NCBI GenBank assembly: GCA_025352665.1
Contig: JANXSM010000011.1
Location: forward strand, 1-58,483
Direction: 5' to 3'
DNA length: 58,483 nucleotides
Source of the DNA: Rhodospirillales bacterium
Lineage (GTDB): Bacteria > Pseudomonadota > Alphaproteobacteria > Acetobacterales > Acetobacteraceae
How positions within the stretch are numbered: the stretch's first letter is position 1; each line of letters begins with the position of its first letter. Made by a program: the position numbers and the translations under genes. A model generated the notes under the pieces. The model saw only the letters and a list, made by a program, of their open reading frames with translations. It searched no databases and was not told the DNA's origin. Positions 9,231 to 17,736 of this stretch are shown in pieces.

Positions 9231-10283
9231 ATGGACGGCTCACACCACTCCCCGAACCCAACTCCGGTCCGCTTCGACCTTTTGACGGAAAATCCAGTCT
9301 ACAAGCCTTTCCGCTACCCCTGGGCCTACGAGGCCTGGCTTACCCAGCAACGCGTCCACTGGCTTCCCGAGGAAGTCCCCCTCGCCGATGACGTGAAGGA
9401 CTGGCACAAGAATATGTCGGATGGGGAGCGCAACCTGCTCACCCAGATCTTCCGCTTCTTCACCCAGGCCGATGTCGAGGTGAACAACTGCTACATGAAG
9501 CACTACAGCCAAGTGTTCAAACCCACCGAAGTGCTGATGATGTTGTCGGCGTTCTCGAACTCCGAGACCATCCACATCGCCGCCTACAGCCACTTGCTCG
9601 ACACCATCGGCATGCCCGAGCTCGAATACACGGCCTTCCTCAAATACAAGGAGATGAAGGATAAGTTTGACTACATGCAGACCTTCCGGGCCGACAGCAA
9701 GCATGAGATCGCCAAGACTCTGGCCGCTTTTGGCGCCTTCACCGAAGGCCTGCAGCTGTTCGCCTCCTTCGCCATCCTGCTCAACTTCCCCCGCTTCGGG
9801 AAAATGAAGGGCATGGGCCAGATCGTCTCGTGGTCGGTGCGCGACGAAACCCTGCACTGCCTGTCCGCCATTCGGCTGTTCCGCACCTTCGTGCAGGAAA
9901 ACCCGGAAATCTGGACTGACGAGCTGCGTCGCGAGCTCTACGTCGCCTGCGCCACCATCGTCGACCACGAGGACGCGTTCATCGACCTCGCCTTCGAAAT
10001 GGGCGCCGTCGAAGGCCTCGATGCCGCCCAGGTGAAGCAGTACATCCGCTACATCGCCGACCGCAGGCTCACCCAGCTCGGCCTCAACCCACTGTTCCAC
10101 GTCGACCGCAACCCGCTGCCCTGGCTCGACGACATGCTCAACGCCGTCGAGCACGCCAATTTCTTTGAGAACCGCTCCACCGAATACTCCCGCGCCTCCA
10201 CCCAGGGCACCTGGGAGGAAGCCTTCTCGGACACCACCTTCGGCTCAGCTCAGCCCCAAGGCGATATCCTGCTGGCGGATTGA
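9231..10283 (+). CDS. nrdB: class I ribonucleoside-diphosphate reductase, beta subunit
   Basis: This 350-residue diiron radical subunit forms the active complex with NrdA. Metal ligands are visible in ADVEVNN, SETIHIAAYSHLL and RDETLHC. The Tyr in HIAAY occupies the spacing of the E. coli tyrosyl-radical residue (Glu, +3 His, +7 Tyr), which supports an Fe-tyrosyl class Ia-like cofactor. No N-terminal ATP-cone is present here either. The C-terminal tail, which should dock in NrdA, ends in DILLAD. A strong terminator follows 16 bp after the stop. Confidence 0.95.
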   Translation: MDGSHHSPNPTPVRFDLLTENPVYKPFRYPWAYEAWLTQQRVHWLPEEVPLADDVKDWHKNMSDGERNLLTQIFRFFTQADVEVNNCYMKHYSQVFKPTEVLMMLSAFSNSETIHIAAYSHLLDTIGMPELEYTAFLKYKEMKDKFDYMQTFRADSKHEIAKTLAAFGAFTEGLQLFASFAILLNFPRFGKMKGMGQIVSWSVRDETLHCLSAIRLFRTFVQENPEIWTDELRRELYVACATIVDHEDAFIDLAFEMGAVEGLDAAQVKQYIRYIADRRLTQLGLNPLFHVDRNPLPWLDDMLNAVEHANFFENRSTEYSRASTQGTWEEAFSDTTFGSAQPQGDILLAD

Positions 10284-10298
10284 TCCGCTCCCCCCAGG

Positions 10299-10341
10299 CA
10301 GGCAAAAACCCGGCCGAACCGCTCGGCCGGGTTTTTGCCTG
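10299..10341 (+). terminator. rho-independent terminator after nrdAB
   Basis: A perfect 19-bp stem (10299-10317 pairing with 10323-10341) has a 5-base loop. Its GC core GGCCG is flanked by A5 on the left and T5 on the right. The A/T symmetry means it could also stop transcription arriving from the other strand. Confidence 0.9.
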
Positions 10342-10498
10342 TGTGCCCACGACAAAACGTGACATTAGCTTACTGGATATGTCTCAAAAAGCGACCATCA
10401 GGCACGGATACGGACGTGTCTTTTGGTTTGCCGGGGCGCCCTGTCACGCTTATCAGTAGCCTTCCGCCGCTGTGACGGATTGTCCGGAATTTTATACC

Positions 10499-11110
10499 AT
10501 GCTGCGCGTCATTCGCTGGTCCGCCATTGGCCTGATCGTCCTCCTGCTCGGCGCATGGGGCGTGATCTGGTTCGGCGGTTTCGGCACCCATGCGCCGAGC
10601 GTTGCTGGCCTTGTAGGTAACATCCAGGTCGGCGGCCCCTTCGCCTTGGTCGACTCCCAAGGCAAGACCGTCACCGACCAGACCTTCCGTGGCCGCTGGA
10701 TGCTCGTCTATTTTGGCTACACCTATTGCCCCGACGTGTGCCCCACCGAACTGCAGGCCGTCGCCTCCAGCCTCGATAAGCTCGGCCCACTCGCAGCCCA
10801 GGTCGCCCCGCTGTTCATCACAATCGATCCCGAACGCGACACCGGCCGAACCCTTGCCGAATACACCAAGCTGTTCGACGACCGCCTGGTCGGCCTCACC
10901 GGAACCCCCGCCCAGATCGCCGCCGCCGCCAAGGCCTACCGTGTCTACTACAACAAGGTTACCCCCAAGGACGCATCTGCCTACCTCATGGACCACTCGT
11001 CGTTCCTCTACCTGATGGGACCCGACGGGCAGCTCCGAATGCTGTTCAAGCAAGGAACGAGCGGTGATGAGATCGCCGATGCCATCCGCACGAGGATACA
11101 AGCGTCATGA
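10499..11110 (+). CDS. SCO1/SenC-family copper chaperone
   Basis: A 203-residue membrane-anchored thioredoxin-fold protein. One N-terminal hydrophobic segment (residues about 7-27, AIGLIVLLLGAWGVIW) would place the domain in the periplasm. The copper-binding CxxxC is in YTYCPDVCPTE and the distal His in LMDHSSFLY. SCO proteins deliver copper to, or reduce, the CuA site of cytochrome c oxidase; no oxidase genes are in this window. The start shown places the membrane anchor at the N-terminus; an earlier in-frame ATG at 10472 is possible. It overlaps the next small gene by four bases. Confidence 0.85.
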   Translation: MLRVIRWSAIGLIVLLLGAWGVIWFGGFGTHAPSVAGLVGNIQVGGPFALVDSQGKTVTDQTFRGRWMLVYFGYTYCPDVCPTELQAVASSLDKLGPLAAQVAPLFITIDPERDTGRTLAEYTKLFDDRLVGLTGTPAQIAAAAKAYRVYYNKVTPKDASAYLMDHSSFLYLMGPDGQLRMLFKQGTSGDEIADAIRTRIQAS

Positions 11111-11421
11111 GTGAAGCGATCCTCCCCGAGGCCGCAACCACGATGAAGTTCGACGTTGGCGAACAGCAGCCGCGCGATCCCGCCGCCAGCGTCACCCCCC
11201 GCTACAGCCGTCGGCTGTCGGATAAAATTCTGATCGCCTTCCACCACGCGTGCGACCAGGCCGACTTCGACGTGGCGGACCAACTGCTCCGCGTCCTCGA
11301 AAACATGCTCACCCGGCGCCCCGTCTCCGTCGACGGCAACCGCCGCCGGAGCATGGAAAGTCTGGTCGCCGCCCACGAACGCCTCTGGCACCTTCGCCAC
11401 CGTGGCGATATGGCGAACTGA
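11107..11421 (+). CDS. small hypothetical protein coupled to the SCO gene
   Basis: A 104-residue soluble protein with no signal peptide or membrane segment. It is helical in character, with DKILIAFHHACDQADFDVADQLLRVLENML in the middle and a charged C-terminus with many Arg and His. Its ATG overlaps the SCO stop (ATGA), so the two are co-translated and probably related in function. I do not recognise the family. The quality of the coding frame and its tight coupling argue that it is a real gene. Confidence 0.65.
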   Translation: MSEAILPEAATTMKFDVGEQQPRDPAASVTPRYSRRLSDKILIAFHHACDQADFDVADQLLRVLENMLTRRPVSVDGNRRRSMESLVAAHERLWHLRHRGDMAN

Positions 11422-11466
11422 GAGGCCGAGCGTCCGGCCTCGCCGGCAGAAGCAGCTTGGAGCCTG

Positions 11467-12107
11467 GTGAGGCAGGCTGGGAAGCTGTCAGTGCAGCTGG
11501 CGACCGGTGCTGCCCACGCAGCCCTGGCGGGCCCGGCCGAAACGGACACCGCCGCTCTTGTGGTGGACCGTGGGCGGCGCATCCTGTTCGCCAACGCTGC
11601 AGCAAACGAAATGCTTTGCGCCAACCGCAGCCTGGCAAGTCGCGCCGGTGTTTGCACCCCCACCCAATCAACGGACCCCGACGGGCTATCAGTTTGCTTC
11701 ACCAGGTGTCGTCGGGCGGCGCAGGCGGGTTCTGGCACCTCCAGCCCGCCGCCGGTGGTCCGCCGCTCGTCCTGCTCGCGGCACCGCCACGCGACTCCAG
11801 CCGGCGAGACGTGACGCTGCTTCTGATCCTGGATCCGGTGAGCCGTCGCAGCAAGGCGCGCGGACAGCTCCTGTTGGCGCTGTTCGGCGTGACGCCGGGC
11901 GAAGCGACGGTGGCCGAGGCTGCCATCCGCGGCGAGAGCGCTGCGGAAATCGCAGGCCGTCGCGGTGCCTCCGAGGCCACCGTGCGTACCCAATCACGCC
12001 AGATGTTGGCCAAAACCGGAGCGGACAGTCTGCGCAGGCTCGCCGCCCGCGCGGCAGCGCTGCCGCGTGGGCCTTCAACAAATTCGTCCGAACCTCATCA
12101 GAGGTGA
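11467..12107 (+). pseudogene. LuxR-type transcriptional regulator, frameshifted
   Basis: The N-terminal part (AALVVDRGRRILFANAAANEML) is a PAS-like region. After a frame change near 11650 the protein continues as HQVSSGGAGGFWHLQPAAGG and ends in a LuxR-type helix-turn-helix. The HTH is readable as LFGVTPGEATVAEAAIRG, SAAEIAGRRGASEATVRTQ and RQMLAKTGADSLRRLA. One frameshift separates sensor and DNA-binding parts, so it is probably inactive unless the shift is a sequencing error. GTG is the likely start. Confidence 0.65.
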
Positions 12108-12188
12108 TGGTGCCGTAGGTCTGATGACCGACGATAGTCAGGTGGAACAGGATCATGCGAGATGGACAGCATAGATTGCAGGTGAGTT

Positions 12189-12620
12189 TTGCCGCTCACC
12201 GGCAGTGTAGAAAATAGAACGCTCCATTGTGAAACAACGCCGGTATCCGATGCCAGCCCATACGGCTGCTGCATCACCTGTGCGGCGTTCGCAATCGTGC
12301 AATCGGCGGTGGTCGTGCTCGGATCCAGTCTAAGGATCACGCCCACCAAACCGCCCGCGGACCGCCTGCTGGCAAGCAGCCCCGAAATCAACCGTTCGGG
12401 AGAGCGGCTCCAGGCCAGGCGAGCCGATGAGCAGGCAGCGCTGTGCGGCCATCCCGACGGTGTCATCCTCCTGAGCACCCGCCAGGGCGGACCATCAATA
12501 CTGATCACCCTGCATCCGATGGTTGCCGGTCAGAGCCTCACGACCCGTGTGCATCTGCAGAACGTCCAGCTCGTGCAGCTTCCTGCCGGCTTCTGCGAAC
12601 CGCCGAGGGCCGCCAACTGA
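12189..12620 (+). pseudogene. second LuxR-type regulator remnant (sensor part only)
   Basis: The stretch from about 12295 reads SAVVVLGSSLRITPTK...ADRLLASSPEI...GERLQARRADEQAAL and then DGVILLSTRQGGPSILITLHPM. This resembles the PAS-like sensor region of the same kind of LuxR protein as the gene just upstream. No helix-turn-helix follows, and the first 30 codons look unrelated. I interpret it as a decayed paralogue lying in tandem; the open frame itself is intact, so a short protein cannot be excluded. Confidence 0.4.
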
Positions 12621-12658
12621 CAGATTGACCATACATGACAGATTGGCTAGCGTTTGAA

Positions 12659-12676
12659 ATCCGAAACCTTTCGGAT
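12659..12676 (+). promoter_or_regulatory. LacI-type operator before the regulator gene
   Basis: ATCCGAAA-CC-TTTCGGAT is an 18-bp palindrome with 8-bp perfect arms, the style of LacI-family operators. It lies 49 bp before the LacI-type gene, suggesting autoregulation of the whole regulator-transporter-hydrolase operon. Confidence 0.6.
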
Positions 12677-12725
12677 GGACTGAAACGTCTTCCAAAAAGA
12701 ATTTGGGCACAGAAAAAAACAAAGA

Positions 12726-13781
12726 ATGTCGCTGTCCAGGATCTCCCGTAAGCTCGACCTGTCGATCACCACCGTTTCGCGCGCGTTGGGTGGGCATTCC
12801 GACGTGTCGAGTGCGACCAGGGCGCGGGTCGAGGCGGAGGCACTGCGCATCGACTATCGTCCACACGAGGGCGCGCGTCGGCTACGCCGGGGGCGGGCCG
12901 ATGCGGTTGGCCTGATCCTGCCGACGGGGATCGGCCGCTTTGACGATCCGTTCTTCTTACGCCTGCTTAGCGCCGTTGGCCCCGCTCTGGCCGAGGCCGG
13001 CCTGGATCTGCTGGTTTCGTCCGCCCCCCCGGGCGATGCCGAGCTGGCCGCCTACCGCCACATGGTCGAAGGCCGCAAGGTTGACGCCTTCCTGCTCGCC
13101 CGAATGCGTGTCCGGGATGCGCGGGTGGATTATCTCCAGAACGCCGCTGTGCCTTTCGTGGCGCACGGACGCAGCTCCTCCAAACGCCCCTATGCTTTCG
13201 TGGACACCGATGGCACCCAGGTTGTGGCGCAGGCCACGAGCCGACTGATCGGTTTCGGACATCGCAGCATCGCGTTTCTGGCGGCTTCGGGTGACCTTAG
13301 CTTCTCAATCGCCCGCGAATCCGGCTGGCGCCAGGCCCTGACTGAAGCGGGGCTGATAGCCACGGCAATCTTCCAGGCGGAACCCACAGAAGCTGGCGGC
13401 TTTGATGCCATGCACGCGCTTTTATGCAGTGTCGCCCCTGGGGACCTCCAGGTTAGCGCGGTTGTCTGTGCCACCGACCGCATGGCCGTGGGCGTGCTGC
13501 ATGCACTGGCTGAAACCGGCCTGCGCGCGGGCCGCGACATCTCCGTTATCGGCTTCGACGACCACGCCTTCTCCACCCATACCGCCCCGCCGCTGACCAC
13601 GATCGCGCAGCCGATCGAGGCAGCAGGCCGACGCATGGTTGCAATGCTGACGCAGATTCTCGCCGGGGCGGACCCGGAAACGCTTTTCGAGATCATGTCA
13701 GCACAACTGATAGCCCGGGCCAGCGACGGACCAGCGGCCGAGCAGAGCCGCATCGAAACAACGAAGGGACAAACACTATGA
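12726..13781 (+). CDS. LacI-family transcriptional regulator
   Basis: This 351-residue repressor-type protein has the N-terminal HTH SRISRKLDLSITTVSRALGG, a hinge helix region (ARRLRRGRADAVGLILP) and a periplasmic-binding-like effector domain ending with SVIGFDDHAFSTHTAPPLTTI. It is the first gene of the operon; its stop overlaps the start of the ABC substrate-binding gene. The effector is therefore probably the transported glycoside or a product of it. The ribosome site is weak (A-rich GAAAAAAACAAAG), which fits low expression of a repressor. Confidence 0.9.
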   Translation: MSLSRISRKLDLSITTVSRALGGHSDVSSATRARVEAEALRIDYRPHEGARRLRRGRADAVGLILPTGIGRFDDPFFLRLLSAVGPALAEAGLDLLVSSAPPGDAELAAYRHMVEGRKVDAFLLARMRVRDARVDYLQNAAVPFVAHGRSSSKRPYAFVDTDGTQVVAQATSRLIGFGHRSIAFLAASGDLSFSIARESGWRQALTEAGLIATAIFQAEPTEAGGFDAMHALLCSVAPGDLQVSAVVCATDRMAVGVLHALAETGLRAGRDISVIGFDDHAFSTHTAPPLTTIAQPIEAAGRRMVAMLTQILAGADPETLFEIMSAQLIARASDGPAAEQSRIETTKGQTL

Positions 13782-15052
13782 TTCGGATCGTAACGAGTGT
13801 CTTGGCGGCAACAATGGCCATGAGCTTGCCAGCACGCGCCGAGGACTTGGTGTTCCTGTCTACCCAGCTCCGCCCTGTGGAGGAAGCGCAGAAGATGCGC
13901 GAGATCATCCTCAAGGCCGGCCCGGTTCTCACCACCTATGTCGCCGACTTCCCCCAGGTGGTCCCCACCCGCCTGGCCGCCGAGCGCGAAGGTGGCAAGC
14001 ACACCGTGAGCCTTGTCGGCGGACTGCACGGCGAGCTCCAGCCGCTCGTCACCGCCGGCGACCTCATGCCGATGGACGTGCTGGCGGCCAAGCTCGCGGG
14101 TCGTGGTATCCCGCCCGCGCTCATGGAATTGGGCAAACTCGGAACCGCCCACCAGATGTATATCCCCTGGATGCAGGCGACCTACATCATGGTCGCCAAC
14201 AAGCAGGCACTGCCGTTCCTGCCAAAAGGTGCCGACATCAACGCACTGACCTTCGACCAGCTCGCCGAATGGTCTGCCGCCGTGCAGGCCTCCACCGGCA
14301 AGCGCATGCTTGGCTTCCCCGCCGGACCGCAGGGGCTGATGCACCGCTTCTTCGAAGGCTTCCTCTATCCGTCCTACACCGGCGGCGTCGTCTCGACGTT
14401 CAAGTCGGCTGAGGCTGAGGCCATGTGGACCCAGTTCGCGGCCTTGTGGAAAACGGTCAATCCGAACTCCACCAGCTACAACTTCATGCAGGAGCCGCTG
14501 CTGGCGGGTGACGTCTGGATCGGCTTTGACCACGTCGCCCGGATGCTCGACGCCTTGCGCCAGAAACCCGATCAGTTCGTGGCCTTCCCCGCGCCGGCTG
14601 GCCCGAAGGGCAGAGGCTACATGCCCGTCATCGCCGGCCTTGCAATCGCCCAGGGCGCACCGGACGCCAAGGGGGCCGAGGCCCTTATCGACTATCTTTC
14701 CACCCCCGCCACCCAAATCAAGATGGCTCAGACGTCCGGTTTCTTCCCGGTGGTGACGGCAACCTTGCCCGACGACCTCGAGCCGGGCCTGAAGCTCGCC
14801 GTCGCCGCCATCGCGCGCACGCAGTCGGCGCCGGACGCCAAGCCCAGCCTGCTACCAATAGGCCTGGGCACGCAGGGCGGAGCTTTCGACAAGATCTACC
14901 TCGATACGTTCCAGCGCGTGGTGCTGCGCGGAGAGAAACCGCGCGCGGTGCTCGACCGCCAGGCCGAAGGCCTCAAGAAGATCATGGCCGAAACGGGTGC
15001 ACCTTGCTGGCTGCCTGACAAGCCAAGCCAGGGGCCATGCCCGGTGGAGTAA
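13778..15052 (+). CDS. sugar ABC transporter substrate-binding protein
   Basis: A 424-residue periplasmic binding protein of the carbohydrate uptake (CUT1) type. It has a cleavable signal peptide (residues 1-21, ending LPARAED). The mature domain has the usual two-lobe pattern, with GLHGELQPLVTAGDLMPMD in the N-lobe and GYMPVIAGLAIAQGAPD near the C-lobe. It is translationally coupled to the LacI gene and followed after six bases by the first permease. Context (GH63 enzyme in the same operon) points to glucosylglycerate, mannosylglycerate or a similar small glycoside as ligand. Confidence 0.85.
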   Translation: MIRIVTSVLAATMAMSLPARAEDLVFLSTQLRPVEEAQKMREIILKAGPVLTTYVADFPQVVPTRLAAEREGGKHTVSLVGGLHGELQPLVTAGDLMPMDVLAAKLAGRGIPPALMELGKLGTAHQMYIPWMQATYIMVANKQALPFLPKGADINALTFDQLAEWSAAVQASTGKRMLGFPAGPQGLMHRFFEGFLYPSYTGGVVSTFKSAEAEAMWTQFAALWKTVNPNSTSYNFMQEPLLAGDVWIGFDHVARMLDALRQKPDQFVAFPAPAGPKGRGYMPVIAGLAIAQGAPDAKGAEALIDYLSTPATQIKMAQTSGFFPVVTATLPDDLEPGLKLAVAAIARTQSAPDAKPSLLPIGLGTQGGAFDKIYLDTFQRVVLRGEKPRAVLDRQAEGLKKIMAETGAPCWLPDKPSQGPCPVE

Positions 15053-15058
15053 GGGCCG

Positions 15059-15892
15059 GTGATCCCTTACATCCTCATCGCGCCGAGCCTGTTGTTTCTC
15101 GGCGTACTGTTCCTGGTGCCGCTGGTGCAGACGATCGCCCTGGCGTTCCAGGTTCATGGTGCCTGGACGACGGCCAACTTCACCACGATGGCCGATGACA
15201 TCAACTTCCACGATGCCATCGTCGACACCTTCGCCATCGTCGCCATCGCGGTGCCATTGCAACTGGTGCTTGCTCTTGGCATGGCGATGATGCTGCGTGG
15301 CCTTGGCCGGGGCCGCGACATCGTGCTGTGGATATGGTCGATCCCACTCGGCATCTCGGATCTTGCAGCCGGCCTCGTCTGGCTCGCGATCCTGACCGAC
15401 CAGGGATTCCTGAATACCGTTCTCCTGAAGCTGGGCCTGGTTTCGGGCCCTGTAAGCTGGCTGTCCTACGAAACGCCAACCGCGCTGCTCATCGGCATCG
15501 CCTTCGCCGAGCTGTGGCGTGCCACCGCCATCGTGCTGGTCATTCTTGTCGCCGGCGTGCAGATGCTGCCTAAAGAATATAACGAGGCCGCCGACGTCTT
15601 CGGCGCCTCGCCCTGGCAGCGTTTCACCCGCATCACGCTGCCGTTGCTGAAACCCTCGATCCAGACGGCACTGATCCTGCGAACCGTGCTGGCGTTTGAG
15701 ATGTTTGCGATCGTCCAGGCTATTGGCGGCCGAAATTTTCCCGTCATCGTGGGTGAAGCGTTCACCTGGCAGTACACCAACCAGAATTTCGGCGTCGCAG
15801 CCGCCTACGCCGTGGTGGTGATGCTGGTCTCGCTCGCCGCCACGCTTGTCTATCTTCGCGCATTGCGTACGCCCCGCGAGCAGATCGGATGA
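15059..15892 (+). CDS. sugar ABC transporter permease (MalF-like)
   Basis: A 277-residue inner-membrane permease with six hydrophobic segments and the cytoplasmic EAA loop (EYNEAADVFGASPWQRFTRITLP) that docks the ATPase. The GTG start at 15059 is chosen because it is six bases after the preceding stop and gives a first membrane helix at residue 3 (IPYILIAPSLLFLGVLF). It overlaps the second permease by four bases. Confidence 0.85.
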   Translation: MIPYILIAPSLLFLGVLFLVPLVQTIALAFQVHGAWTTANFTTMADDINFHDAIVDTFAIVAIAVPLQLVLALGMAMMLRGLGRGRDIVLWIWSIPLGISDLAAGLVWLAILTDQGFLNTVLLKLGLVSGPVSWLSYETPTALLIGIAFAELWRATAIVLVILVAGVQMLPKEYNEAADVFGASPWQRFTRITLPLLKPSIQTALILRTVLAFEMFAIVQAIGGRNFPVIVGEAFTWQYTNQNFGVAAAYAVVVMLVSLAATLVYLRALRTPREQIG

Positions 15893-16686
15893 GGCGTTCC
15901 CTGTATCTCGCGGGTGTCACCATGCTCTGTGCCTGGACGCTGGTGCCGATCTACTTCCTGGCGTTGGGGGCGCTGGGAGGCCGTGATCTCGTCAACACCT
16001 TTCCCAAGCCGTTTTGGCCTGGCTCGGCCTCACTTTCCACCATCCGCGACTTCCTTGCCATCGACGGCGTCACCGGGGCCACCATCACCAGCGTCGAGAC
16101 CGCGTGCCTGTGCATGCTTTTCTCGCTCATTCTCGGCCTTCCCGCGGGCTATGCGCTCGCCCGTTTCTCCTTCCGAGGGGCGAACGCCTATCGGCTGCTG
16201 ATTCTTCTGACGCGCGCCTTCCCCGTCGCCATTCTCGCCTTGCCGCTCACGGTGGGTTTCATCCGTCTTGGTGTGTACGACACACCTCTGGGCGTCTCAC
16301 TGGTCCATACCGCGCTCGCGCTTCCCTTCGCGGTGCTGGTATCTTCCAGCCTATTCCAGGCCGTGCCACGTGAGCTTGAAGAGGCCGCCTGGGTGTTCGG
16401 CTGCTCGAAATTGCAGGCCGCGCGCAGGGTCGTCTTGCCATTGGCGCTGCCGGGAATCGCGGCAATTGCCATCTTCGCCTTCGTCATTTCCTGGAACGAG
16501 GTCTTTGCGGCCTCCGTGCTCACCGTCCGCCACCGCACGCTCACCGCCTACCTGCTCACTGTGCTCTCCGAGAGCCCGTTACACGTCCAGTTCGCCGGTG
16601 GCTTCGTGCTGATATTGCCGACGGTCGCCTTCATCTATCTCGTCCGCAAACATCTTTTTGCGATGTGGGGCATCTCCAACCGATGA
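15889..16686 (+). CDS. sugar ABC transporter permease (MalG-like)
   Basis: A 265-residue second membrane subunit with six hydrophobic segments. The EAA loop is ELEEAAWVFGCSKLQAARRVVLP. It forms the transmembrane heterodimer with the upstream permease, to which it is coupled by a four-base overlap. It ends a few bases before the ATPase gene. Confidence 0.85.
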   Translation: MRRSLYLAGVTMLCAWTLVPIYFLALGALGGRDLVNTFPKPFWPGSASLSTIRDFLAIDGVTGATITSVETACLCMLFSLILGLPAGYALARFSFRGANAYRLLILLTRAFPVAILALPLTVGFIRLGVYDTPLGVSLVHTALALPFAVLVSSSLFQAVPRELEEAAWVFGCSKLQAARRVVLPLALPGIAAIAIFAFVISWNEVFAASVLTVRHRTLTAYLLTVLSESPLHVQFAGGFVLILPTVAFIYLVRKHLFAMWGISNR

Positions 16687-16692
16687 TCGAAA

Positions 16693-17736
16693 ATGGCTGA
16701 CATCCGTATCAACCAGATCCGCAAATCCTTTGGCCTGGCGGTAGCGCTGGAAAGCATTGACCTGCACGTTGCAGACGGTGAATTCCTGGCCCTTCTCGGG
16801 CCTTCCGGCTGTGGCAAGACCACACTTCTGCGAATCATCGCGGGTCTGGAAACCCAGACCTCCGGCGCGGTGTTCATCGGTGGCCAGGACGTGTCGGCGC
16901 TGCCACCGCGCAAGCGCGGCCTCGCCATGGTCTTTCAGAACTATGCCGTCTTTCCGCACATGAAGGTCCGTGACAACGTGGCTTTCGGCCTCACCATGGC
17001 CGGTGCCGACCGGGCGCGCATCCAGAGCCAGGTCGAACGCACCGCAGCGCTTCTGCATATCGAACCCTATCTCGACCGTTACCCCGCCCAGCTATCCGGC
17101 GGCCAACGACAGCGGGTGGCCGTCGCTCGTGCGCTGGCCGTCGAGCCCACTGTGCTGCTGATGGACGAACCGCTTTCCAACCTCGACGCCCTGCTGCGGC
17201 TTGAAATGCGGGCCGAGCTCAAATCCGTCCTGCAAAGTGCCGGCACCACCACCGTCTATGTCACCCACGACCAGACCGAAGCCATGGGCCTTGCCGACCG
17301 CATCGCCGTCCTGCACGCCGGCCGTATCTCGCAGATCGGTCTACCCGACACGATCTATCGCCACCCCGCCACGAAATTCGTCGGCGGCTTCGTCGGCAGC
17401 CCGCCCATGAACTTCCTCACGCTTCCCTGCCACGGCGGCGAAGTACGTCTTGGCAATCTTTCGCTGCGCGCACCCTGCTCGGCTCCTACCGTCGTGCTCG
17501 GGGTCCGCGCTGAGGACATCGACTTTGCCGACCCAGGCGTCATCTTCACAGTCCGCGTCGCCGAACCCCTCGGCGTCCACACCCTGCTGACCGGCACCGT
17601 CGACGGCCAGCTTGTTCGTGTCACGGCCGCGCCCGACGCCCGCCCCGCCGCCGGCGAAACCCTGATGATCCGCCCACGCCAGGATCGCATCACCTGGCTT
17701 GCAGCCGACACAGGCCATGCTTTGGAGCCACAATGA
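16693..17736 (+). CDS. sugar ABC transporter ATPase (MalK/UgpC-like)
   Basis: A 347-residue ATPase with Walker A GPSGCGKTTLLR, Q-loop MVFQNYAVFPHM, signature LSGGQRQRVAVARAL, Walker B LLMDEPLSNLDA and H-loop VYVTHDQTEAMGLAD. A C-terminal TOBE-like domain follows (about residues 240-345), as in MalK-type subunits of CUT1 sugar importers. Its stop overlaps the start of the glycoside hydrolase gene. Confidence 0.92.
   Translation: MADIRINQIRKSFGLAVALESIDLHVADGEFLALLGPSGCGKTTLLRIIAGLETQTSGAVFIGGQDVSALPPRKRGLAMVFQNYAVFPHMKVRDNVAFGLTMAGADRARIQSQVERTAALLHIEPYLDRYPAQLSGGQRQRVAVARALAVEPTVLLMDEPLSNLDALLRLEMRAELKSVLQSAGTTTVYVTHDQTEAMGLADRIAVLHAGRISQIGLPDTIYRHPATKFVGGFVGSPPMNFLTLPCHGGEVRLGNLSLRAPCSAPTVVLGVRAEDIDFADPGVIFTVRVAEPLGVHTLLTGTVDGQLVRVTAAPDARPAAGETLMIRPRQDRITWLAADTGHALEPQ

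Noticed and set aside
13190-14716. 508-codon open frame on the minus strand across the LacI and binding-protein genes
   Set aside because: It is antisense to two clear genes; long antisense frames are common in high-GC DNA, and its product is low-complexity His/Gly/Arg-rich with no known motif.
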